Below are positions 42,924 to 52,519 of a DNA stretch of 64,000 nucleotides, piece after piece. The notes under the pieces are model-generated. The model was not told where the DNA came from and did no database searches. It saw only the letters and a program-made list of their open reading frames with translations. The stretch is from Alphaproteobacteria bacterium (GTDB taxonomy: Bacteria > Pseudomonadota > Alphaproteobacteria > Rhodobacterales > Rhodobacteraceae): assembly GCA_030429495.1 (NCBI GenBank), contig JAUIFH010000007.1:62001-126000 (forward strand), read 5' to 3'. The position numbers and the translations under genes were made by a program. Position 1 is the stretch's first letter. Every line of letters begins with the position of its first letter.

Positions 42924-44591
42924 TCAGCGTGTCGCCAGTTTCTCGATTTCCGCGCGGCGCAGCATGAACCGCTGGATCTTGCCGCTCGGCGTCTTGGGCA
43001 GTTCGGCCACGAACTGCACCGCCCGGGGATAGGCGTGGGCAGACAATCGCCCCTTGACGTGCAGCGCCAGTTCCTCGGCCAGCGCGTCGGAGCCCGTCAC
43101 ACCCTTCGCAAGGACCACGAAAGCCTTGATGATCTCGGTCCGGTCAGGGTCGGGAATGCCGACGACAGCGGATTCGATAACCGCCGGATGCTCCAGCAGC
43201 GCGCTTTCGACATCGAAGGGCCCGACCCGATAGCCCGATGTCGTGATCACGTCGTCCGACCGCCCGATGAAGCTGATCGAGCCATCCGGCTCGAACTCCA
43301 CGCTGTCGCCGGTGCGATAGTACCCGCCCGCGATTGCCGGCGTTTCCTTGCGGTAATAGCCCGAGAACCACATGAGCGGCGATTTTTCCATGTCCACCGC
43401 CAGGATGCCGGGCTGATTGGGGCCGAGTTCGCGGCCCTCCTCATCCAGCACCACGATCCGGTAGCCCGGCATGGCGAGCCCTGCCGAACCCGGCCGCACA
43501 TCATGGTCGAGGCCGTGATGGTTGTTTACCACCATCCCGGTCTCGGTCTGGCCGTAGTGGTCGTGGATCGGCGCGCCGAGTTCCTCGCCGAACCAGCGGA
43601 TCACGTCGGGATTGAGCGGCTCGCCCGCGCTCGATACGACGCGAAGGCGGCCCCGCAGCCGGGACGCGACTTCATCCCCGGCGGCGATCAGGATACGAAA
43701 GGCGGTCGGCGAACCCGCGAGGCTGGTGACACCCAGTTGCTCCACGATCCGGCAGGTGCTGTCGGCGGTGAAGCCGCCCTCGAAGAAGGTCGTGGCCTGA
43801 CCGAGCAGCAGCGGTCCCGTGACGGCGTAGTAAAGCCCGTAGGCCCAGCCCGGATCCGCGATGTTCCAGAACACGTCATCCCCGGCAAGCCCGACCGCGT
43901 CGCGCATGTAGACCGCGAAGGACATCAGCGCACGGGCCGGAACAGGGACGCCTTTCGGCGCGCCCGTCGTTCCCGAGGTGGACATCATCAGGAACAGGTC
44001 GTCGCCACCGATCCGCACCGGCTCGAACGTGTCCCCGGCGGCGGCAAGTTCGGCGCGAAGGTCAAGATCACCCTCCGCCAGCGCCTCATCCCCTGTGCAG
44101 AACACCGCCACTTTGGGGCAGCCGGCCACCTCGTCGAGCTTGGCGCGATGCGCTGCCGTCGTCGCCACGAGTTTCGCGCCGCTGGTGCCGAACCTCTGTT
44201 CGATCGCCTTAGGGCCGAACGCGGTGAACAACGGCTGATACGCGGCGCCGATCCGCCATGCGCCGAGCACGACGGTCAGAAGGTCCACGGTCCGCGGCAA
44301 AAGCCCGGCCACGACGTCACCGCGCCCGACGCCCTGCGCCGCAAGCACGTTGGCCATGCGCGCCGCCCTGTCGCGCAAATCCTCGAACGTGTATTCGACC
44401 AACGTCTCGTCCGCGGCGATCGCGCGCAATGCCACACGGCCGGTGCCGGCGTGACGGTCGCAGCATTCCACACAGACGTTCAACCCCCGCTCAAGGTCGC
44501 CTTCCAGCGCCGCGATCGCATCCTCGATCCGGAAGTTCGCGGCCGCGTCCGAATAGGCCATCCGCCCGCCAGTGTCGCGCTTCGACGTCAT
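42924..44591 (-). CDS. AMP-forming acyl-CoA synthetase
   Basis: This 555-residue ANL enzyme activates a carboxylic acid to its CoA ester. It has [15 protein letters not shown], an [12 protein letters not shown] block seen in acetyl-CoA-synthetase-like and medium-chain ligases, [29 protein letters not shown] and the lysine motif TPSGKIQR. I chose the second of two adjacent ATGs (44591) because GGAGG lies five bases upstream; the frame runs open to 44678. It starts the operon of acyl-CoA oxidation genes. The acid could be short or branched; context cannot decide. Confidence 0.88.
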   Translation of the reverse strand: MTSKRDTGGRMAYSDAAANFRIEDAIAALEGDLERGLNVCVECCDRHAGTGRVALRAIAADETLVEYTFEDLRDRAARMANVLAAQGVGRGDVVAGLLPRTVDLLTVVLGAWRIGAAYQPLFTAFGPKAIEQRFGTSGAKLVATTAAHRAKLDEVAGCPKVAVFCTGDEALAEGDLDLRAELAAAGDTFEPVRIGGDDLFLMMSTSGTTGAPKGVPVPARALMSFAVYMRDAVGLAGDDVFWNIADPGWAYGLYYAVTGPLLLGQATTFFEGGFTADSTCRIVEQLGVTSLAGSPTAFRILIAAGDEVASRLRGRLRVVSSAGEPLNPDVIRWFGEELGAPIHDHYGQTETGMVVNNHHGLDHDVRPGSAGLAMPGYRIVVLDEEGRELGPNQPGILAVDMEKSPLMWFSGYYRKETPAIAGGYYRTGDSVEFEPDGSISFIGRSDDVITTSGYRVGPFDVESALLEHPAVIESAVVGIPDPDRTEIIKAFVVLAKGVTGSDALAEELALHVKGRLSAHAYPRAVQFVAELPKTPSGKIQRFMLRRAEIEKLATR

Positions 44592-44657
44592 CATATCCTC
44601 CACGAGTCGCCGGACCGGTTCCGCGACTTCCCGTGTGAAGGCTACGCATCCGGGCAT

Positions 44658-44683
44658 TGCAAACAATGACTGATGCAAACAAT
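44658..44683. promoter_or_regulatory. Direct-repeat site for the AraC-type regulator
   Basis: TGCAAACAAT occurs at 44658-44667 and again at 44674-44683, a 16-base period. Two direct half-sites are usual for AraC-family binding. The site lies between the regulator and the operon it probably controls and overlaps the first possible regulator start. Confidence 0.5.
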
Positions 44684-45728
44684 ATTCGTGATCGGATTTG
44701 CACTAATAAGGACAGGCACCCTGACCGGCAGCGAACGCAAACTCATTTCCGCAGGCTTCGTCGAGGACGCGCTCGCCTGTCTCGACCGTCGCGGCATCGC
44801 GCGGGCGGACCTTCTTTCGCGCGCCGGCCTTTCGGACTGGGCGGGCGAGGCGATCAGCAATGACCAATACGGCCGGCTGTGGCTCGCGCTCGCCGCGATG
44901 ACGGGGGATGAGTTCTTCGGCGAAGGCGCCAGGCCGATGCGGCCCGGCAGCTTCAAGCTCATGTGCCAGGCCGTGCTGCACACGAGAGACCTCGGCCATG
45001 CGTTGCGCCGCGCCGTCGCGTTCCTGCGGATCGTCCTCGACGATCCCGCCGGCAGCCTCGTCGTTGTCGAAGGGGAGGCACGGATCGTCCTTGACGCTTC
45101 GGATCCACCCCGTAGCGCATTCGCCTACCGGACTTACTGGCTGGTGCTGATGGGGGTTGCCTGCTGGCTGATCGGACGGCGCATCCCGTTGCGCAGGCTT
45201 GATTTTTCCTGCCCACCCCCGCCGGCACGGCAGGCCTACGGCCAGTTCTTCGACGCGCCGGTGATCTTCGACTGTCCGCAAAGTCAGCTTGTGTTCGACG
45301 CCCGGCATCTCTCGCTTCCGGTGATCCGAGACGAACGCGCGCTCTCGGTCTTCCTGCGCAGCGCGCCGGCGAACATCCTGCTGCGGTTCCGTCACGATCA
45401 GCAGACGACCACACGGCTGCGCAACTGGTTACGTGCGCGCCCACCCGCCGAGTGGCCGGGCTTCGACACCCTTGCCGCGCGGATGCATCTTTCGCCGGCC
45501 ACCCTGCGCCGCCGCCTGCGGTCCGAGGGCCAAAGCTTCAGCGAGATCCGAAACGACATCCGCAACGCCCATGCGCAGCACCTCCTGCGCACGACGACGC
45601 TCAGTATCGGGCAGATCGCGCACGATCTTGGCTACAGCGAACCGAGCGCGTTCCACCGCGCCTTCGTGAAAGGCAACGGTTGCGCACCGGGGGCGTACCG
45701 CACCGGCACAGGGTCCGCGCGCCGATGA
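44673..45728 (+). CDS. AraC-family transcriptional regulator
   Basis: This regulator of up to 351 residues has an N-terminal arabinose-binding-like domain of the OruR/ArgR-like group (from about residue 25; SFKLMCQAVLHTRDLGHAL) and a C-terminal pair of helix-turn-helices (about residues 265-345; TLAARMHLSPATLRRRLRSE and IGQIAHDLGYSEPSAFHRAF). It is divergent from the acyl-CoA oxidation operon and probably activates it. The start is uncertain: the ATG at 44673 lies within the repeat site and a GTG at 44688 is possible. A TGCCGC-N7-GCGGCA stem follows it at 45738-45756. Confidence 0.85.
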   Translation: MQTIFVIGFALIRTGTLTGSERKLISAGFVEDALACLDRRGIARADLLSRAGLSDWAGEAISNDQYGRLWLALAAMTGDEFFGEGARPMRPGSFKLMCQAVLHTRDLGHALRRAVAFLRIVLDDPAGSLVVVEGEARIVLDASDPPRSAFAYRTYWLVLMGVACWLIGRRIPLRRLDFSCPPPPARQAYGQFFDAPVIFDCPQSQLVFDARHLSLPVIRDERALSVFLRSAPANILLRFRHDQQTTTRLRNWLRARPPAEWPGFDTLAARMHLSPATLRRRLRSEGQSFSEIRNDIRNAHAQHLLRTTTLSIGQIAHDLGYSEPSAFHRAFVKGNGCAPGAYRTGTGSARR

Positions 45729-45789
45729 GCGTTGCCGTGCCGCCCCGATTGCGGCATGGTTCGCGCGATCCGGGTAGGGAGCATTGACC

Positions 45790-46371
45790 GTGGCTGACTT
45801 TCGCCTTCGCAAGCTGAGCATTCTCATCGACGAAATCCACCATGACGGCGGCCCCGACGCAAAGACGCCCCGCCTGCGCGGCGCGGCTTTGGCGGTCGTC
45901 TCGAACCCGTTCGCCGGGCGATATGAGCCTGAGTTGCAGGCCGCGATGGAAGACCTCAAGCCCCTCGCAGTCACGATGTGCGAAAAGCTTATCGTGGCGC
46001 TTGGCGGACGCGACGGGATCGACGCCTATGGCAAGGGTGCGATCGTCGGCGCGGCGGGCGAGCTGGAGCATGGCGCGCTCTGGCATGCGCCCGGAGGCTA
46101 TGGGATGCGCGCGATCCTGGGCGAATCCAAGGCGATCGTGCCATCGGCGAAAAAGGTCGGCGGGCTTGGTACGACCCTTGACGTGCCGCTGACACATTAC
46201 AACGCCTCGTATGTCCGTAGCCACTTCGACTCGATCACCGTGAACGTGCCGGACGGCCCGAAACCCGACGAGATCGTGCTGGTGCTGGCGATGGCCAAGG
46301 GGCCGCGCGTGCACAGCCGCATGGGCGGGCTTGAGGTCTGGCAGATGAAGGGCGAAGACGGGCTGCGCTGA
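45790..46371 (+). CDS. DUF1185 'amino acid synthesis' family protein
   Basis: This 193-residue protein matches the AA_synth (DUF1185) family: LRKLSILIDEIHHDGG, VSNPFAGRYEPEL and GALWHAPGGYGMR, ending with DEIVLVLAMAKGPRVHSRMGG. The family has known structure but no proven activity. I prefer the GTG at 45790, nine bases after AGGGA, over the TTG at 45784, which is too close. It overlaps the next gene by one base and leads an operon that includes a Liv-type transporter, so it may process the imported compound. Confidence 0.8.
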   Translation: MADFRLRKLSILIDEIHHDGGPDAKTPRLRGAALAVVSNPFAGRYEPELQAAMEDLKPLAVTMCEKLIVALGGRDGIDAYGKGAIVGAAGELEHGALWHAPGGYGMRAILGESKAIVPSAKKVGGLGTTLDVPLTHYNASYVRSHFDSITVNVPDGPKPDEIVLVLAMAKGPRVHSRMGGLEVWQMKGEDGLR

Positions 46372-47732
46372 TGCGCGGCCTCTGGTTTCTCCTCCTCCTC
46401 ATCCCCGGCTCTGCCTATGGCCATGCGGGCGAACGCATGGTCATCCTCACACTGCCGACCGGCGGGTACCTGATCGGCGCCGCGGTGGCCGTGGCGCTGA
46501 CCGCTGCGCTCGGACTGTTTTCGGGTCGCCTTCCGGCCTTCGCCGCGCACCGGCTTTTCGAGCGTCCGGTCTGGTTGCCCCGATCCGCGACAAGCTGGGT
46601 CGGAGCGGCGATCCTCGTCGCGCTTGTCGCGGTCGGAATCTGGGGCACCCGCGACCCGCTGGAAAACCTGCTTCCCCTGACTGTGTGGACGCTGGTCTGG
46701 GTCGGCCTCACACTTGCTTCGGTCGTTTTCGGCCACCTCTGGCGCGATATCGAGCCGTGGACGGGCCCCGTCCGCACCATCCGCCGGCTGATCGGTTGGC
46801 AAGGTTCCGTCGGCTTGTCCCGCCTCGGCCACCTGCCCGCCGTCGCCGGCTACCTTGCCTTCGCCTGGTTCGAGATCGTCTCACTTTCTCCGGCCGATCC
46901 GCTCGTCCTCGCGCGGGTTGTCGGCGTCTACTATCTGCTGGTCCTCATGCTGACGGTGGCGGAGGGCGAGGACTGGCTCCCGAAGGGCGAGTTCATGACC
47001 GCCTATTTCGACATGATCGCAAGGATTGCGCCCGTCTGGGCGGAAGAGACCGACGGCCGCGTCCGCGTCATGGCCGGCCTGCCCGGCACACAGGTGCTGC
47101 GCCTCGCGCCCCTCACCCCCTCGGCCATCGCTTTCGTGACTCTCGTCCTCGCCTCGGTAAGCTTTGACGGACTAAGCGAGACGTTCTGGTGGCTCGCCCG
47201 GCTCGGGATCAACCCTTTGGAGTTTCCCGGCCGCTCCGCCGTCTACGCCGTCAACAGCGTCGCGCTGGTCCTCTTCTGGGCGCTCAGCGCGGCGCTGATC
47301 CTTGGCGCGATCCGGCTTGGCCTGCCGAAAGGTGTGCGTTTCACCGACGCGGCAAGTCCCCTGATGCTCGCCTTCCTGCCGATCGCGGCGGGTTATCACG
47401 TTGCCCACTATTTCGTCGCCCTCGTGACCAACGGGCAATATGCAATCGCCGCCCTGAACGACCCGTTCGAGTCGGGGGCCGCACTTCTCGGCCTGCCCGA
47501 TCACTGGGTATCCTTCGGTTTCCTTTCCGAACGCAAAGGCGTCTGGACAGTCTGGATCGTGCAGTTCACCGTGATCCTGACTGCCCATCTTCTCGCAGTC
47601 CTGCTCAGTCTTCGCATCGCCGAAAACATTGAACGTACACAAACATTTCGCGCCCACCTGCCCATGACGCTGCTGATGGTCGCCTATACCGTATTCGGGC
47701 TGTGGCTTCTGTCGGCGCCGACCGGCGCGTGA
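46371..47732 (+). CDS. Polytopic membrane protein of unknown function
   Basis: This 453-residue protein has a signal-like start (LWFLLLLIPGSAYGHAGE) and about ten to eleven hydrophobic segments, including VAVALTAALGLFSG, TVWTLVWVGLTLASVVFG and the late AGYHVAHYFVALVTNGQ. It carries several His and Trp residues in or near helices (FGHLWRDIEPWTGP, GYHVAHYF), as in haem or metal membrane proteins, though this is only an impression. I recall relatives being annotated as fenitrothion hydrolase, which I would not rely on. It overlaps the DUF1185 gene by one base (TGATG), suggesting joint function. Confidence 0.65.
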   Translation: MRGLWFLLLLIPGSAYGHAGERMVILTLPTGGYLIGAAVAVALTAALGLFSGRLPAFAAHRLFERPVWLPRSATSWVGAAILVALVAVGIWGTRDPLENLLPLTVWTLVWVGLTLASVVFGHLWRDIEPWTGPVRTIRRLIGWQGSVGLSRLGHLPAVAGYLAFAWFEIVSLSPADPLVLARVVGVYYLLVLMLTVAEGEDWLPKGEFMTAYFDMIARIAPVWAEETDGRVRVMAGLPGTQVLRLAPLTPSAIAFVTLVLASVSFDGLSETFWWLARLGINPLEFPGRSAVYAVNSVALVLFWALSAALILGAIRLGLPKGVRFTDAASPLMLAFLPIAAGYHVAHYFVALVTNGQYAIAALNDPFESGAALLGLPDHWVSFGFLSERKGVWTVWIVQFTVILTAHLLAVLLSLRIAENIERTQTFRAHLPMTLLMVAYTVFGLWLLSAPTGA

Positions 47733-47840
47733 GAAAGGGTTTGCAATGCGGCGCGAACCGTTGTTCCGTTGCAGTGGAATACCCAGACGGGAGCGCGGAA
47801 ATCACGAAAAACCGCGCCGGTTCAACAGCGGAGATGTTTG

Positions 47841-49133
47841 ATGACCAACAAACTGATCACCCCGAATCCCTCGCGCCGCGCTGTCCTTGGCGGCATGGCT
47901 GCCGGCGGTGCGCTCCTTGCGACGGGCCTTGCCCCGCGCTTCGCGCAAGCGCAGTCCTCGGCACCGATCAAGCTCGGCTTCCAGCTTCACCGCACCGGTA
48001 TCGGCGCCTCTTACGGCCGCTGGTACGAACGCACGGCGACGGCGGCGCTGAATGTTCTGAACGAGGCTGGCGGCATCAATGGCCGTCCGGTCGAGATCGT
48101 TTTCGAGGATGACGGCACCGACCCCAAGCGCGGCGCCGAGGTGGTGGAAAAACTGACGAGCCAGGCCGGCTGCGACCTGATCTTCGGCACGCTCTTCTCC
48201 CACGTCGTCATGGGCTCCGCCCCCCGCGCGGGCGAGCTGAAGGTTCCCTACCTCGTCTGCTCCGAAGGCCACCACGTCGCCTCGGGCGTCTTGAACCGCT
48301 GGACGCTCCAACCCGGCATCACCGACGTGAAGAGCCAGGTGCAGTCGATGGCGCCCTGGGTCACCACGAACCTCGGCAAGAAGGTCACGATGGTCTTCCC
48401 CGACTACGCCTTCGGCCACGACCACCGCGACTTCTTCACCGCCGCCGTCGCGGCGCAGGGCGGCGAGGTGATCAAGCATATCGCGATCCCGCCGACCGAG
48501 ACCTCGTTCACCCGCTACTTCCCGCAGATCCCCTCCGACACCGAGGTGCTTTATCACGTCATGGTCGGCCCGGCCGTCCTGACCTTCGTGAAGGAGCTGG
48601 GCGAGTTCTACGGCACCGGCGCGCGGCCCGAGATCTTTGGCTTCATCGACAGCCTGGAGGCGGTCAACATCGCTTCGCCCGGCCTCGAGTTCCTTGAAGG
48701 CACGCATTTCTGGGAAGGCCATCCCCGCTACAAGCAGGCCGATGCGAGCGAGGCGGAAGGCTTCTACCGCGCCGCCATCGGCGTCGACGATACCGGCGCC
48801 TCGGTCTCCGACCCGGCGGACGTGGCGACCTACGCCCACATGTTCTCGGCCTGGGAAACGCTCTTCACCGTCAAGGTCGCGATGGAAGCCGCCGGCTACC
48901 AGTCGACCGCCGACCGGCAGAAGGTGGTCGAGGCGATGGAGGCGATGACCGACTTTGCCGAAGGCAATGACCACCCGCAGGGTCCGAAGGTCTTCAACGG
49001 CAAGACCCACCAGGCCTTCGGCCTCCAGTCGATCTCGAAGGTGGAGGGCGGCAAGCTGATGCGCGTCCACCAGACCGCGATGGAGGACGGGTTCTACCCC
49101 GACGAAGTCGACTACACGTCGATGAGCTTCTGA
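47841..49133 (+). CDS. Liv-type ABC transporter substrate-binding protein
   Basis: This 430-residue periplasmic protein has a twin-arginine signal (SRRAVLGGMAAGGALL, cleavage near FAQAQ) and a type I binding fold (IKLGFQLHRTGIGASYGRWYE, INGRPVEIVFEDDGTDPKRG). It is of the amide/urea/branched-chain amino acid class (HAAT family). The ATG at 47841 puts the signal first; the open frame extends to 47769 without merit. The 108-base gap before it shows nothing clear. The ligand is probably a small amide or amino acid, unproven. Confidence 0.88.
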   Translation: MTNKLITPNPSRRAVLGGMAAGGALLATGLAPRFAQAQSSAPIKLGFQLHRTGIGASYGRWYERTATAALNVLNEAGGINGRPVEIVFEDDGTDPKRGAEVVEKLTSQAGCDLIFGTLFSHVVMGSAPRAGELKVPYLVCSEGHHVASGVLNRWTLQPGITDVKSQVQSMAPWVTTNLGKKVTMVFPDYAFGHDHRDFFTAAVAAQGGEVIKHIAIPPTETSFTRYFPQIPSDTEVLYHVMVGPAVLTFVKELGEFYGTGARPEIFGFIDSLEAVNIASPGLEFLEGTHFWEGHPRYKQADASEAEGFYRAAIGVDDTGASVSDPADVATYAHMFSAWETLFTVKVAMEAAGYQSTADRQKVVEAMEAMTDFAEGNDHPQGPKVFNGKTHQAFGLQSISKVEGGKLMRVHQTAMEDGFYPDEVDYTSMSF

Positions 49134-49144
49134 TCACCAGGGGA

Positions 49145-49168
49145 CGGGCGGGGGTCATGCCCCGCCCG
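49145..49168 (+). other. Hairpin between binding protein and permease genes
   Basis: CGGGCGGGG-N6-CCCCGCCCG forms a nine-pair stem 11 bases after the binding-protein stop, without a T-run. Such stems commonly protect the mRNA of the abundant binding protein and lower expression of the permeases behind it. Confidence 0.55.
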
Positions 49169-49176
49169 ATCTGTAC

Positions 49177-50058
49177 GTGGATTTCGGACCGTTCCTGCTT
49201 CTCGCCCTGATGGAGGGCCTCGTGACCGCCGCGGTCCTCGCGTTGACGGCTTCGGGGCTGTCCCTTGCCTTCGGAATCATGCGGGTCGTGAACGTGGCCC
49301 ATGGCGCATTCTTCATGCTGGGCGCGGTTCTAGCGTGGTTCGTGTCGCAATGGGTCCCGGGCCCTGCGGCGCTGTCCTTCGCGGCGGCGCTGGTGATCTG
49401 TCCGCTGATCGTCGGCGGCATCGCGGCCCTCGCCGATACCGTTGTCCTGAAGCGGCTGAATTACGAACCCGAGGCGACCATTGTCGCCACCATCGGGCTT
49501 CTCTACATCCTCGAACAGGCGGCGCTCAGCTTCTTCGGCCCCGATGCGCGGCCCGTTCCCGCGCCCTTGAACTTCCGCATCCAGCTGCCGTGGTTCGGCT
49601 ATTCGGGCTACAAGCTGATGGTCGTGGTCGGCGCGGCTCTGGTCCTGCTCGCGGTCTGGCTGATCCTGAGGCACACCAAAGCGGGCCTCGTCATGCGGGC
49701 CACACAGATCGACCGTGACACGGCGCGGGCCTTCGGGATCAATGTCGACCGGGTCTATGCCGGCGTCTTCGCGATGGGGGCGGGGCTTGCGGCCATCGCC
49801 GCCGTGCTGATCGTGCCGATCCAGCAGGCGCATTACCTGATGGGGGGCGATCCGCTGCTCTTGTCCTTCATCGTGGTGATCATCGGCGGACTCGGGTCTC
49901 TACGCGGCACGCTTGTCGCGGCGCTGCTGATCGGACTGAGTGACGGCGTCATCTCCACCTTCTTCGCGCCGACGCTGGCCAAGATCATCGCCACGCTGGT
50001 CGTGGCTCTTGTCCTCGTCTTCCGCCCGCAGGGCCTGTTCGGGACCCGCGCGGCATGA
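49177..50058 (+). CDS. Liv-type ABC permease (LivH class)
   Basis: This 293-residue inner-membrane protein has eight or so helices and family text LAFGIMRVVNVAHGAFFMLGA near the start, KAGLVMRATQIDRDTARAFGI (the ATPase contact loop) and a FIVVIIGGLGSLRGTL block. A GTG at 49177 is used as start. It overlaps the next permease by an ATGA. With the LivM-class partner it forms the channel. Confidence 0.92.
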   Translation: MDFGPFLLLALMEGLVTAAVLALTASGLSLAFGIMRVVNVAHGAFFMLGAVLAWFVSQWVPGPAALSFAAALVICPLIVGGIAALADTVVLKRLNYEPEATIVATIGLLYILEQAALSFFGPDARPVPAPLNFRIQLPWFGYSGYKLMVVVGAALVLLAVWLILRHTKAGLVMRATQIDRDTARAFGINVDRVYAGVFAMGAGLAAIAAVLIVPIQQAHYLMGGDPLLLSFIVVIIGGLGSLRGTLVAALLIGLSDGVISTFFAPTLAKIIATLVVALVLVFRPQGLFGTRAA

Positions 50059-50996
50059 AGGCCGATCGCGCGCTTGTCCTTCACCTCGGAGTACTCGCAG
50101 TGCTCCTCGCGCTGCATTTCACGGCACCCGCCTACCATCACACCAATATCGCCCGCATCATGGTGCTGGCGATCTACGCGATGGGCTACAATATCGCCTT
50201 CGGCTATACGGGGCTTCTCAGCCTCGGTCACGCGCTGCTGTTCGGCGCAGGCCTCTACGGCGCCGGCCTGCTCGTCTACCACGCGGATGCGAGTGCGCCG
50301 GTCGCAATCATCGCGGGGCTGCTGGCCGGCGGCGCGATGGCCCTCGCCGTCGGGCTTCTGGCGCTGCGCACGGCAGGCGTCGCCTTCATGATCGTCACGC
50401 TGATGTTCGCTCAGGCGGGCTACCTGACGGTGCTTTACTTCGGCAGTTATACGCGGGGCGACGAGGGCATCGTAATCCCCCGTGCGGCGCGGATGCTCTG
50501 GGGGCTCGACCTGTCGGACGACAACACGCGCTATCTCATCGCGCTTGCGCTCTTCGCCACGGCCCTGCTCGCCAACCTCGCGCTGGCCCAATCCCGTTTC
50601 GGGCGCATCATGGTCGCGATGCGCGAAAACGAGGAGAGGAGTCGCATGCTCGGTTTCAACCCGTTCACGGTGAAGCTGACGGCGCTGATCGTCTCGGGCC
50701 TCTATTCCGGCCTGTCGGGGGCGGCCTATGGTCTGATGTTCGGCTATGTCGGGGCAAGCCTTGCCTCGGTACAGTATTCGATCCTGCCGCTTCTCTATGT
50801 GCTTCTCGGCGGCGCGGGCACGGTGCTCGGCCCGTTCCTTGGCGCGCTGTTGATGTTCTACCTCATCGACTACGCCAGCGCGGTGACGGACGCGCATCAG
50901 TTCGTGACCGGGGCAGCGCTGGTCCTGCTGATCCTCTTCGCGCCGAAAGGCATCCTCGGCACCCTGCGCGCAAGGGGGCTGAAATGGCTGCCATGA
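50055..50996 (+). CDS. Liv-type ABC permease (LivM class)
   Basis: This 313-residue permease shows YAMGYNIAFGYTGLLSLGHA, the LivM hallmark, then MVAMRENEERSRMLGFNPFT for ATPase contact and LGGAGTVLGPFLGALLM. It overlaps the LivH-class gene at its start and the ATPase gene by 13 bases at its end. It is the second channel subunit of the transporter. Confidence 0.92.
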   Translation: MKADRALVLHLGVLAVLLALHFTAPAYHHTNIARIMVLAIYAMGYNIAFGYTGLLSLGHALLFGAGLYGAGLLVYHADASAPVAIIAGLLAGGAMALAVGLLALRTAGVAFMIVTLMFAQAGYLTVLYFGSYTRGDEGIVIPRAARMLWGLDLSDDNTRYLIALALFATALLANLALAQSRFGRIMVAMRENEERSRMLGFNPFTVKLTALIVSGLYSGLSGAAYGLMFGYVGASLASVQYSILPLLYVLLGGAGTVLGPFLGALLMFYLIDYASAVTDAHQFVTGAALVLLILFAPKGILGTLRARGLKWLP

Positions 50997-51694
50997 CGCT
51001 TCTTCAGGCCCGCGGGCTGACCCGCCATTTCGGCGGGCTGAAAGCTGTCGACGGGGTCGATTTCGACCTCGGCGAGGGCGAGATACACGCACTGATCGGC
51101 CCGAACGGCGCCGGCAAGACCACTTTCGTCAGTCTGCTGTCCGGGCGCATCCCGGTGCAGTCCGGCACGATCCGCCTCAAGGGTCGCGACATCACGCAGC
51201 TGCCCGCCCATGCGCGGGTGCGGGCGGGCATCGCCTATACGTTCCAGATCACCCAGATCTACGCGGCGCTTTCCGTGTTCGACAACGTGGCGCTTGCCGC
51301 GCAAAGCCGCCATTCGCACCACCTGAAGGATGACGCGATGGAAGCGCTCGCCGGTGTCGGGCTGGAAGGCCGCGCCGGACAGACAGCCGGCACGCTCAGC
51401 TACGGCCACCAGCGGCTTCTCGAAGTGGCGATGGGTCTCGCGCTCAAGCCGAAGCTGCTGATCCTGGACGAACCGACGCAGGGCCTCGCGCAAGGCGAGA
51501 TCGAGACGTTCAAGGGGATCGTTCGGGGCGTGGTCCCGGAAGCCACCGTGCTTCTGATCGAACACAACATGGATGTGGTCATGGACCTCGCCCAGCGGAT
51601 AACCGTCCTGAATTTCGGCAACGTTCTGGCCACGGGAACGCCCGAGGCGATCCGGGCGGACAGGGCGGTCCAGACCGCCTATCTGGGGGGCTGA
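50984..51694 (+). CDS. Liv-type ABC ATPase (LivG class)
   Basis: This 236-residue ATPase has Walker A GPNGAGKTT, signature LSYGHQRLLEVAM, Walker B LILDEPTQGLAQGE and H-loop LLIEHNMDVVMDLA. The signature SYGHQR (not SGGQ) and the IEHNMDVV text are typical of LivG. The ATG at 50984 follows AAGGGGG; an ATG at 50993 is possible. It drives transport with the LivF partner, which starts directly after its stop. Confidence 0.92.
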   Translation: MAAMTLLQARGLTRHFGGLKAVDGVDFDLGEGEIHALIGPNGAGKTTFVSLLSGRIPVQSGTIRLKGRDITQLPAHARVRAGIAYTFQITQIYAALSVFDNVALAAQSRHSHHLKDDAMEALAGVGLEGRAGQTAGTLSYGHQRLLEVAMGLALKPKLLILDEPTQGLAQGEIETFKGIVRGVVPEATVLLIEHNMDVVMDLAQRITVLNFGNVLATGTPEAIRADRAVQTAYLGG

Positions 51695-52390
51695 ATGCTG
51701 AGGCTCGACGACTTACAGGCGGGATACGGCGCGGTGCAGGTGTTGCACGGCCTGAGCCTTTCCGTCGCTACCGGAGAAGTGCTCTGCGTCATGGGCCGCA
51801 ACGGCGCCGGCAAATCGACCATGCTGAAGGCGATCATGGGTCAGGTGCGGACCAGCGCCGGAACGATCGACCTTGACGGGACACGGATCGACCCGTTGCC
51901 CGCCCATGAGGTGTCCCGGCACGGCATCGGCTATGTGCCACAAGGCCGCCGGCTATTCGGTGACCTGACCGTCGCCGAGAATATCGAGATCGGGCTGATG
52001 ACCCGGAACCGGGGCGCTGCGGTGCGTGAACGGGTGCTCGACCTCTTTCCCCGGCTTCGGGAACGGATGGGACAGATCTCGCGCACGCTTTCGGGCGGCG
52101 AACAGCAGATGCTCGCCATCGCCCGCGCGCTCTGCCTCGAACCGAAGGTGTTGTTGCTGGACGAGCCGACCGAAGGGTTACAGCCCTCCATGATCGCACT
52201 GATCCGCGACACGGTTATTGCGCTGAAAGGCACCGGCGTCGCCACGATCCTTGTCGAACAGCGGGTCGACGCCGCGCTGTCGGTCGCCGACCGCATCGCC
52301 TTTGTCGTCGGCGGGCGCGTGGCCGAGACGGTGGATGCCGCCGGATTGTCCCCAAACGCCCCGGAATTCATCAACCATGTCGGTGTCTAG
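51695..52390 (+). CDS. Liv-type ABC ATPase (LivF class)
   Basis: This 231-residue ATPase has GRNGAGKST as Walker A, signature LSGGEQQMLAIARAL, Walker B LLLDEPTEGLQPSM and H-loop glutamine text ILVEQRVDAALSVADR. It closes the operon of DUF1185 protein, membrane protein, binding protein, two permeases and two ATPases. Nothing terminator-like was found in the 129 bases after it. Confidence 0.92.
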   Translation: MLRLDDLQAGYGAVQVLHGLSLSVATGEVLCVMGRNGAGKSTMLKAIMGQVRTSAGTIDLDGTRIDPLPAHEVSRHGIGYVPQGRRLFGDLTVAENIEIGLMTRNRGAAVRERVLDLFPRLRERMGQISRTLSGGEQQMLAIARALCLEPKVLLLDEPTEGLQPSMIALIRDTVIALKGTGVATILVEQRVDAALSVADRIAFVVGGRVAETVDAAGLSPNAPEFINHVGV

Positions 52391-52463
52391 GCGCACAGGG
52401 CCGCGGGACTGTTCCGCTACGGCGCGCTCCGCATAGAATTTTCTTGCGCGAATCTGTAAAAAC

Positions 52464-52479
52464 TTTACCAATTGATAAA
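52464..52479. promoter_or_regulatory. Near-palindrome before the BMP transporter operon
   Basis: TTTACCAATTGATAAA is a palindrome apart from one mismatched pair (TTTAnCAATTGnTAAA). It lies in an AT-rich patch 40 bases upstream of the binding-protein start, a usual operator place. The regulator is unknown and not adjacent. Confidence 0.4.
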
Positions 52480-52519
52480 AAATTACTCCGGGAGCGAAAC
52501 AACCAACAGGGGGCTGAAG

